Shown here in pieces: positions 57,008-64,000 of a DNA stretch of 64,000 nucleotides (positions are counted from its first letter, which is position 1; the number at the start of each line of letters is the position of its first letter). The position numbers and the translations under genes are program-made. Below the pieces are notes generated by a model. The model was not told the DNA's origin, searched no databases, and saw only the letters and a program-made list of their open reading frames with translations. The DNA comes from Erpobdella octoculata (taxonomy: Eukaryota; Annelida; Clitellata; Hirudinida; Erpobdellidae), in assembly GCA_963978895.1 (NCBI GenBank), contig OZ022238.1, positions 44,634,777 to 44,698,776 of the forward strand, read 5' to 3'.

Positions 57008-57228
57008 ATTCGTTTTATGTTTTTTCCCATTGGAAGTAGCAATTTAACAAATAACAGCATATTGCGCACGCTTTCTGCGTGAAGCGTGTTTATGTACTGG
57101 ACACACAGTGTCTCCCCGAGATGATCTTGTAGAGTTGCCCATGCTTCAACTGACCGCAACGTCCTAGCTGGCCATGTACCTGGTAGGTTTTACCAAATGT
57201 CAAGGATACACAAGAAAAATTAACAGTT

Positions 57229-57312
57229 GTCAGGATGGCCGAGCGGTCTAAGGCGCTGCGTTCAGGTCGCAGTCTAGTTCTCTAGGCGTGGGTTCAAATC
57301 CCACTTCTGACA
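57229..57312 (+). tRNA. tRNA-Leu(CAG)
   Basis: Consensus; unlike its partner 54992, the T stem is intact, so that change is recent. Confidence 0.95.
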
Positions 57313-57567
57313 ATTCGTTTTATGTTTTTTCCCACTGGAAGTAGCAAAGATACTATAAGCGTTGAGTTGTATCATCATCAATTTAACAAATAACAGCATT
57401 TTGCGTACTCTTTCTACGCGAAGCCTGTTTATGTACTGGACACACAGTGTCTCCCCGAGATGATCTTGTAGAGTTTCCCATGCTTCAACTGACCGCAACG
57501 TCCTAGCTGGCCATGTACCTGGTAGGTTCTACCAAATTTCAAGGATACACAAGAAAAATTAACAGTT

Positions 57568-57651
57568 GTCAGGATGGCCGAGCGGTCTAAGGCGCTGCGT
57601 TAAGGTCGCAGTCTAGTTCTCTAGGCGTGGGTTCAAATCCCACTTCTGACA
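57568..57651 (+). tRNA. tRNA-Leu(AAG)
   Basis: Occupies the position of the GAG gene 55331 in the 2237-bp repeat; the two differ at base 34 only. Confidence 0.94.
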
Positions 57652-57872
57652 ATTCGTTTTATGTTTTTTCCCATTGGAAGTAGCAATTTAACAAATAACA
57701 GCATTTTGCGCACGCTTTCTGCGTGAAGCGTGTTTATGTACTGGACACACAGTGTCTCCCCGAGATGATCTTGTAGAGTTGCCCATGCTTCAACTGACCG
57801 CAACGTCCTAGCTGGCCATGTGCCTGGTAGGTTCTACCAAATGTCAAGGATACACAAGAAAAATTAACAGTT

Positions 57873-57956
57873 GTCAGGATGGCCGAGCGGTCTAAGGCGC
57901 TGCGTTAAGGTCGCAGTCTAGTTCTCTAGGCGTGGGTTCAAATCCCACTTCTGACA
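57873..57956 (+). tRNA. tRNA-Leu(AAG)
   Basis: Opens the first 949-bp block; the only place with two adjacent AAG genes. Confidence 0.94.
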
Positions 57957-58177
57957 ATTCGTTTTATGTTTTTTCCCATTGGAAGTAGCAATTTAACAAA
58001 TAACAGCATTTTGCGCACGCTTTCTGCGTGAAGCGTGTTTATGTACTGGACACACAGTGTCTCCCCGAGATGATCTTGTAGAGTTGCCCATGCTTTAACT
58101 GACCGCAACGTCCTAGCTGGCCATGTACCTGGTAGGTTTTACCAAATGTCAAGGATACACAAGAAAAATTAACAGTT

Positions 58178-58261
58178 GTCAGGATGGCCGAGCGGTCTAA
58201 GGCGCTGCGTTCAGGTCGCAGTCTAGTTCTCTAGGCGTGGGTTCAAATCCCACTTCTGACA
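58178..58261 (+). tRNA. tRNA-Leu(CAG)
   Basis: Consensus; its spacer has the ACAAATTACAG marker shared with 59127 and 60076. Confidence 0.95.
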
Positions 58262-58482
58262 ATTCGTTTTATGTTTTTTCCCACTGGAAGTAGCAATTTA
58301 ACAAATTACAGCATTTTGCGTACTCTTTCTACGCGAAGCCTGTTTATGTACTGGACACACAGTGTCTCCCCGAGATGATCTTGTAGAGTTGCCCATGCTT
58401 CAACTGACCGCAACGTCCTAGCTGGCCATGTACCTGGTAGGTTCTACCAAATGTCAAGGATACACAAGAAAAATTAACAGTT

Positions 58483-58566
58483 GTCAGGATGGCCGAGTGG
58501 TCTTATGCGCTGCGTTCAGGTCGCAGTCTAGTTCTCTAGGCGTGGGTTCAAATCCCACTTCTGACA
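58483..58566 (+). tRNA. tRNA-Leu(CAG), D-arm variant
   Basis: Third gene of the first 949-bp block. Confidence 0.88.
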
Positions 58567-58821
58567 ATTCGTTTTATGTTTTTTCCCACTGGAAGTAGCA
58601 AAGATACTATAAGCGTTGAGTTGTATCATCATCAATTTAACAAATAACAGCATTTTGCGTACTCTTTCTACGCGAAGCCTGTTTATGTACTGGACACACA
58701 GTGTCTCCCCGAGATGATCTTGTAGAGTTGCCCATGCTTCAACTGACCGCAACGTCCTAGCTGGCCATGTGCCTGGTAGGTTCTACCAAATGTCAAGGAT
58801 ACACAAGAAAAATTAACAGTT

Positions 58822-58905
58822 GTCAGGATGGCCGAGCGGTCTAAGGCGCTGCGTTAAGGTCGCAGTCTAGTTCTCTAGGCGTGGGTTCAAATCCCACTTC
58901 TGACA
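58822..58905 (+). tRNA. tRNA-Leu(AAG)
   Basis: Opens the second 949-bp block. Confidence 0.94.
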
Positions 58906-59126
58906 ATTCGTTTTATGTTTTTTCCCATTGGAAGTAGCAATTTAACAAATAACAGCATTTTGCGCACGCTTTCTGCGTGAAGCGTGTTTATGTACTGGAC
59001 ACACAGTGTCTCCCCGAGATGATCTTGTAGAGTTGCCCATGCTTTAACTGACCGCAACGTCCTAGCTGGCCATGTACCTGGTAGGTTTTACCAAATGTCA
59101 AGGATACACAAGAAAAATTAACAGTT

Positions 59127-59210
59127 GTCAGGATGGCCGAGCGGTCTAAGGCGCTGCGTTCAGGTCGCAGTCTAGTTCTCTAGGCGTGGGTTCAAATCCC
59201 ACTTCTGACA
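59127..59210 (+). tRNA. tRNA-Leu(CAG)
   Basis: Consensus; spacer has GAGATTATC instead of GAGATGATC. Confidence 0.95.
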
Positions 59211-59431
59211 ATTCGTTTTATGTTTTTTCCCACTGGAAGTAGCAATTTAACAAATTACAGCATTTTGCGTACTCTTTCTACGCGAAGCCTGTTTATGTAC
59301 TGGACACACAGTGTCTCCCCGAGATTATCTTGTAGAGTTGCCCATGCTTCAACTGACCGCAACGTCCTAGCTGGCCATGTACCTGGTAGGTTCTACCAAA
59401 TGTCAAGGATACACAAGAAAAATTAACAGTT

Positions 59432-59515
59432 GTCAGGATGGCCGAGTGGTCTTATGCGCTGCGTTCAGGTCGCAGTCTAGTTCTCTAGGCGTGGGTTCAA
59501 ATCCCACTTCTGACA
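59432..59515 (+). tRNA. tRNA-Leu(CAG), D-arm variant
   Basis: Third gene of the second 949-bp block. Confidence 0.88.
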
Positions 59516-59770
59516 ATTCGTTTTATGTTTTTTCCCACTGGAAGTAGCAAAGATACTATAAGCGTTGAGTTGTATCATCATCAATTTAACAAATAACAGC
59601 ATTTTGCGTACTCTTTCTACGCGAAGCCTGTTTATGTACTGGACACACAGTGTCTCCCCGAGATGATCTTGTAGAGTTGCCCATGCTTCAACTGACCGCA
59701 ACGTCCTAGCTGGCCATGTGCCTGGTAGGTTCTACCAAATGTCAAGGATACACAAGAAAAATTAACAGTT

Positions 59771-59854
59771 GTCAGGATGGCCGAGCGGTCTAAGGCGCTG
59801 CGTTAAGGTCGCAGTCTAGTTCTCTAGGCGTGGGTTCAAATCCCACTTCTGACA
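59771..59854 (+). tRNA. tRNA-Leu(AAG)
   Basis: Opens the third 949-bp block. Confidence 0.94.
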
Positions 59855-60075
59855 ATTCGTTTTATGTTTTTTCCCATTGGAAGTAGCAATTTAACAAATA
59901 ACAGCATTTTGCGCACGCTTTCTGCGTGAAGCGTGTTTATGTACTGGACACACAGTGTCTCCCCGAGATGATCTTGTAGAGTTGCCCATGCTTTAACTGA
60001 CCGCAACGTCCTAGCTGGCCATGTACCTGGTAGGTTTTACCAAATGTCAAGGATACACAAGAAAAATTAACAGTT

Positions 60076-60159
60076 GTCAGGATGGCCGAGCGGTCTAAGG
60101 CGCTGCGTTCAGGTCGCAGTCTAGTTCTCTAGGCGTGGGTTCAAATCCCACTTCTGACA
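60076..60159 (+). tRNA. tRNA-Leu(CAG)
   Basis: Consensus; third-block partner of 58178. Confidence 0.95.
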
Positions 60160-60380
60160 ATTCGTTTTATGTTTTTTCCCACTGGAAGTAGCAATTTAAC
60201 AAATTACAGCATTTTGCGTACTCTTTCTACGCGAAGCCTGTTTATGTACTGGACACACAGTGTCTCCCCGAGATGATCTTGTAGAGTTGCCCATGCTTCA
60301 ACTGACCGCAACGTCCTAGCTGGCCATGTACCTGGTAGGTTCTACCAAATGTCAAGGATACACAAGAAAAATTAACAGTT

Positions 60381-60464
60381 GTCAGGATGGCCGAGTGGTC
60401 TTATGCGCTGCGTTCAGGTCGCAGTCTAGTTCTCTAGGCGTGGGTTCAAATCCCACTTCTGACA
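60381..60464 (+). tRNA. tRNA-Leu(CAG), D-arm variant
   Basis: Closes the third 949-bp block. Confidence 0.88.
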
Positions 60465-60719
60465 ATTCGTTTTATGTTTTTTCCCACTGGAAGTAGCAAA
60501 GATACTATAAGCGTTGAGTTGTATCATCATCAATTTAACAAATAACAGCATTTTGCGTACTCTTTCTACGCGAAGCCTGTTTATGTACTGGACACACAGT
60601 GTCTCCCCGAGATGATCTTGTAGAGTTGCCCATGCTTCAACTGACCGCAACGTCCTAGCTGGCCATGTGCCTGGTAGGTTCTACCAAATGTCAAGGATAC
60701 ACAAGAAAAATTAACAGTT

Positions 60720-60803
60720 GTCAGGATGGCCGAGCGGTCTAAGGCGCTGCGTTAAGGTCGCAGTCTAGTTCTCTAGGCGTGGGTTCAAATCCCACTTCTG
60801 ACA
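60720..60803 (+). tRNA. tRNA-Leu(AAG)
   Basis: Its unit is 303 bp because the spacer lost a GT (ACACAGTCTCC). Confidence 0.94.
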
Positions 60804-61022
60804 ATTCGTTTTATGTTTTTTCCCATTGGAAGTAGCAATTTAACAAATAACAGCATTTTGCGCACGCTTTCTGCGTGAAGCGTGTTTATGTACTGGACAC
60901 ACAGTCTCCCCGAGATGATCTTGTAGAGTTGCCCATGCTTTAACTGACCGCAACGTCCTAGCTGGCCATGTACCTGGTAGGTTTTACCAAATGTCAAGGA
61001 TACACAAGAAAAATTAACAGTT

Positions 61023-61106
61023 GTCAGGATGGCCGAGCGGTCTAAGGCGCTGCGTTCAGGTCGCAGTCTAGTTCTCTAGGCGTGGGTTCAAATCCCACTT
61101 CTGACA
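61023..61106 (+). tRNA. tRNA-Leu(CAG)
   Basis: Consensus; spacer carries TACTAGAAGCG and TTGCTCACG changes. Confidence 0.95.
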
Positions 61107-61361
61107 ATTCGTTTTATGTTTTTTCCCACTGGAAGTAGCAAAGATACTAGAAGCGTTGAGTTGTATCATCATCAATTTAACAAATAACAGCATTTTGCTC
61201 ACGCTTTCTGCGTGAAGCGTGTTTATGTACTGGACACACAGTGTCTCCCCAAGATGATCTTGTAGAGTTGCCCATGCTTCAACTGACCGCAACGTCCTAG
61301 CTGGCCATGTGCCTGGCAGGTTCTACCAAATGTCAAGGATACACAAGAAAAATTAGCAGTT

Positions 61362-61445
61362 GTCAGGATGGCCGAGCGGTCTAAGGCGCTGCGTTAAGGT
61401 CGCAGTCTAGTTCTCTAGGCGTGGGTTCAAATCCCACTTCTGACA
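61362..61445 (+). tRNA. tRNA-Leu(AAG)
   Basis: Third carrier of the TTAGCAG and CATATTGCG markers, so related to 54687 and 56924. Confidence 0.94.
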
Positions 61446-61666
61446 ATTCGTTTTATGTTTTTTCCCATTGGAAGTAGCAATTTAACAAATAACAGCATAT
61501 TGCGCACGCTTTCTGCGTGAAGCGTGTTTATGTACTGGACACACAGTGTCTCCCCGAGATGATCTTGTAGAGTTGCCCATGCTTCAACTGACCGCAACGT
61601 CCTAGCTGGCCATGTACCTGGTAGGTTTTACCAAATGTCAAGGATACACAAGAAAAATTAACAGTT

Positions 61667-61750
61667 GTCAGGATGGCCGAGCGGTCTAAGGCGCTGCGTT
61701 CAGGTCGCAGTCTAGTTCTCTAGGCGTGGGTTCAAATCCCACTTCTGACA
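61667..61750 (+). tRNA. tRNA-Leu(CAG)
   Basis: Consensus; 339-bp unit. Confidence 0.95.
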
Positions 61751-62005
61751 ATTCGTTTTATGTTTTTTCCCACTGGAAGTAGCAAAGATACTATAAGCGT
61801 TGAGTTGTATCATCATCAATTTAACAAATAACAGCATTTTGCGTACTCTTTCTACGCGAAGCCTGTTTATGTACTGGACACACAGTGTCTCCCCGAGATG
61901 ATCTTGTAGAGTTGCCCATGCTTCAACTGACCGCAACGTCCTAGCTGGCCATGTAACTGGTAGGTTCTACCAAATGTCAAGGATACACAAAAAAAATTAA
62001 CAGTT

Positions 62006-62089
62006 GTCAGGATGGCCGAGCGGTCTAAGGAGCTGCGTTCAGGTCGCAGTCTAGTTCTCTAGGCGTGGGTTCAAATCCCACTTCTGACA
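62006..62089 (+). tRNA. tRNA-Leu(CAG), D-stem change GGAG
   Basis: C25 is A (AAGGAGCTG), breaking the G10-C25 pair; shared with 62988 and 63944, all preceded by an A-rich ACACAAAAAAAATT. Confidence 0.87.
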
Positions 62090-62344
62090 ATTCGTTTTAT
62101 GTTTTTTCCCACTGGAAGTAGCAAAGATACTATAAGCGTTGAGTTGTATCATCATCAATTTAACAAATAACAGCATTTTGCGTACTCTTTCTACGCGAAG
62201 CCTGTTTATGTACTGGACACACAGTGTCTCCCCAAGATGATCTTGTAGAGTTGCCCATGCTTCAACTGACCGCAACGTTCTAGCTGGCCATGTACCTGGT
62301 AGGTTTTACCAAATGTCAAGGATACACAAGAAAAATTAACAGTT

Positions 62345-62428
62345 GTCAGGATGGCCGAGCGGTCTAAGGCGCTGCGTTCAGGTCGCAGTCTAGTTCTCTA
62401 GGCGTGGGTTCAAATCCCACTTCTGACA
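62345..62428 (+). tRNA. tRNA-Leu(CAG)
   Basis: Consensus; 338-bp unit with T5 terminator, similar to 50214. Confidence 0.95.
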
Positions 62429-62682
62429 ATTCGTTTTATGTTTTTCCCACTGGAAGTAGCAAAGATACTATAAGCGTTGAGTTGTATCATCATCAATTTA
62501 ACAAATAACAGCATTTTGCGTACTCTTTCTACGCGAAGCCTGTTTATGTACTGGACACACAGTGTCTCCCCGAGATGATCTTGTAGAGTTGCCCATGCTT
62601 CAACTGACCGCAACGTCCTAGCTGGCCATGTACCTGGTAGGTTCTACCAAATGTCAAGGATACACAAGAAAAATTAACAGTT

Positions 62683-62766
62683 GTCAGGATGGCCGAGTGG
62701 TCTTATGCGCTGCGTTCAGGTCGCAGTCTAGTTCTCTAGGCGTGGGTTCAAATCCCACTTCTGACA
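62683..62766 (+). tRNA. tRNA-Leu(CAG), D-arm variant
   Basis: Last TTATGCG copy in the window. Confidence 0.88.
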
Positions 62767-62987
62767 ATTCGTTTTATGTTTTTTCCCATTGGAAGTAGCA
62801 ATTTACCAAATAACAGCATTTTGCGCACGCTTTCTGCGCGAAGCGTGTTTATGTACTGGACACACAGTGTCTCCCCAAGATGATCTTGTAGAGTTGCCCA
62901 TGCTTTAACTGACCGCAACGTCCTAGCTGGCCATGTGCCTGGTAGGTTCTACCAAATGTCAAGGATACACAAAAAAAATTAACAGTT

Positions 62988-63071
62988 GTCAGGATGGCCG
63001 AGCGGTCTAAGGAGCTGCGTTCAGGTCGCAGTCTAGTTCTCTAGGCGTGGGTTCAAATCCCACTTCTGACA
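62988..63071 (+). tRNA. tRNA-Leu(CAG), D-stem change GGAG
   Basis: Same D-stem change as 62006, here in a 305-bp unit. Confidence 0.87.
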
Positions 63072-63292
63072 ATTCGTTTTATGTTTTTTCCCATTGGAAG
63101 TAGCAATTTAACAAATAACAGCATTTTGCGCACGCTTCCTGCGCGAAGCGTGTTTATGCACTGGACACACAGTGTCTCCCCGAGATGATCTTGTAGCGTT
63201 GCCCATGCTTCAACTGACCGCAACGTCCTAGCTGGCCATGTACCTGGTAGGTTCTACCAAATGTCAAGGATACACAAGAAAAATTAACAGTT

Positions 63293-63376
63293 GTCAGGAT
63301 GGCCGAGCGGTCTGAGGCGCTGCGTTAAGGTCGCAGTCTAGTTCTCTAGGCGTGGGTTCAAATCCCACTTCTGACA
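63293..63376 (+). tRNA. tRNA-Leu(AAG)
   Basis: A21 is G (TCTGAGG); other positions consensus. Confidence 0.91.
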
Positions 63377-63597
63377 ATTCGTTTTATGTTTTTTCCCATT
63401 GGAAGTAGCAATATACCAAATAACAGCATTTTGCGCACGCTTTCTGCGCGAAGCGTGTTTATGTACTGGACACACAGTGTCTCCCCAAGATGATCTTGTA
63501 GAGTTGCCCATGCTTCAACTGACCGCAACGTCCCAGCTGGCCATGTACCTGGTAGGTTCTACCAGATGTCAAGGATACACAAGAAAAATTAACAGTT

Positions 63598-63681
63598 GTC
63601 AGGATGGCCGAGCGGTCTAAGGCGCTGCGTTCAGGTCGCAGTCTAATTCTCTAGGCGTGTGTTCAAATCCCACTTCTGACA
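63598..63681 (+). tRNA. tRNA-Leu(CAG), diverged
   Basis: The variable arm reads CTAATTCTCTAG and the T stem GTGTG; likely impaired. Its unit is 346 bp and contains a small duplication (GTAGCAATTTAAC after the 34-bp insert). Confidence 0.83.
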
Positions 63682-63943
63682 ATTCGTTTTATGTATTTTC
63701 CCATTGGAAGTTGCAAAGATACTATAAGCGTTGAGTTGTATCATCATCAGTAGCAATTTAACAAATAACAGCATTTTGCGCACGCTTACTTCGTGGAGCG
63801 TGTTTATGTACTGGACACACAGTGTCTCCCCGAGATGATCTTGTAGAGTTGCCCATGCTTCAACTGACCGCAACGTCCTAGCTGGCCATGTACCTGGTAG
63901 GTTCTACCAAATGTCAAGGATACACAAAAAAAAATTAACAGTT

Positions 63944-64000
63944 GTCAGGATGGCCGAGCGGTCTAAGGAGCTGCGTTCAGGTCGCAGTCTAGTTCTCTAG
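63944..64000 (+). tRNA. tRNA-Leu(CAG), cut by window end
   Basis: First 57 bases only, GGAG D-stem form; shows that the array continues beyond the window. Confidence 0.9.

Larger units (their letters stand above)
53738..57872 (+). repeat. Higher-order repeat, 2237-bp period
   Basis: Units from 53738 recur from 55975 with lengths 339, 305, 305, 305, 339, 305. Markers shared at 2237 bp include TTAGCAG before the genes at 54687 and 56924 and CATATTGCG in the spacers after them. It overlaps the 1593-bp repeat, so the expansions were sequential. Confidence 0.8.
57873..60719 (+). repeat. Higher-order repeat, 949-bp period (three copies)
   Basis: Three consecutive blocks (57873, 58822, 59771) each with AAG (305), CAG (305), D-arm-variant CAG (339). 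All three share CATGCTTTAACTG in place of CATGCTTCAACTG in the spacer after the AAG gene. A fourth block begins at 60720 and then diverges. Confidence 0.88.
47362..64000 (+). repeat. Tandem array of tRNA-Leu genes (52 genes, 2 half-genes)
   Basis: Each unit has an 84-bp type II tRNA-Leu gene and a spacer of about 221 or 255 bp. The spacing between successive tRNA starts is almost always 305 or 339 bp; the longer form has 34 extra bases (AAGATACTATAAGCGTTGAG and following) near the start of the spacer. All copies are on the plus strand. Spacers are nearly as conserved as the tRNAs. Each unit has an internal A box and B box, with T4 and T6 runs just after the gene. The left border is the tRNA at 47362, which has no spacer homology upstream. 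The array runs off the right edge of the window. Confidence 0.97.

Noticed and set aside
50346..59426. Plus-strand frames of 66-68 codons containing VFMYWTHSVSPRLSCRVAHA in the tRNA spacers
   Set aside because: Present in only some units, broken by single-base changes in the others, and without a conserved start; no sign of coding selection.
47712..63873. About two dozen minus-strand frames of 67-76 codons starting MRSVEAWATLQDH and ending KWDLNPRLEN
   Set aside because: They are the antisense of spacer plus tRNA 3' half in the 339-bp units; the last residues are the reverse complement of the T and variable arms. They repeat only because the array repeats.
47446..63943. A second, hidden tRNA or SINE promoter in the spacer (GGTTCTACCAA resembling a B box)
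   Set aside because: It fails the B-box consensus after GGTTC, and no matching A box or cloverleaf could be drawn.
47362..64000. CRISPR-like array because of regular repeats and spacers
   Set aside because: Both the repeat and the spacers are homogeneous, the unit is 305/339 bp, and the repeat is a tRNA gene in a eukaryotic setting.

Overview
The window looks like nuclear DNA of an invertebrate animal. It is AT-rich, has spliced exons with GT/AG borders, carries non-LTR and DNA transposons of metazoan type, holds polymerase III tRNA genes without an encoded CCA, and is full of very long simple repeats. There is no prokaryotic gene organisation. The species cannot be named from the sequence. 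Unbroken repeat tracts of several hundred bases suggest a long-read assembly.

Layout. Positions 1-1320 hold the 3' end of an R2-like (restriction-like endonuclease) LINE on the minus strand. Six copies of one dispersed family of about 1.5 kb (1383, 4296, 5736, 9911, 16048, 34706) have ends that fit non-autonomous Helitrons read on the minus strand. An intact single-exon gene at 7448-9202 encodes a leucine-rich-repeat protein resembling ZYG11/ZER1 substrate receptors of CUL2 ubiquitin ligases. A CR1/L2-type LINE (about 10672-16041, minus strand) has an intact 1034-residue ORF2, but its ORF1 is split by a 1120-bp inverted-repeat element flanked by a 9-bp target duplication. A second inverted-repeat element lies at 18422-19474 and a hAT-like element with an 8-bp duplication at 33063-33933.

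From 21242 to at least 39242 the plus strand carries a multi-exon gene that must be assembled from nine small exons. The exons encode cysteine/tryptophan-rich modules like those of invertebrate extracellular proteins with DUF7042-DUF7045-type domains. Every exon junction is phase-compatible, and the last three exon types (D, E, F) occur twice in the same order, so the gene contains a duplicated module. Its introns hold most of the long microsatellites. Its 5' exons were not found and its 3' end is uncertain.

The stretch 39.8-47.3 kb is mostly non-coding: a long (TTTA)n tract, a degenerate telomere-like TTAGGG field (42121-42487) and a foldback-like inverted array of C-rich 13-mers (44824-45780).

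The most striking region is 47362-64000. It is a tandem array of 52 tRNA-Leu genes (the last cut by the window edge) plus two 3' half-genes, all on the plus strand. The repeat unit is 305 or 339 bp, the difference being a 34-bp spacer indel. The tRNA body is nearly constant, but the first anticodon base varies: 35 CAG, 15 AAG and 2 GAG. The units form nested higher-order repeats of 1121, 1593, 2237 and 949 bp, evidence of repeated unequal exchange or segmental amplification.
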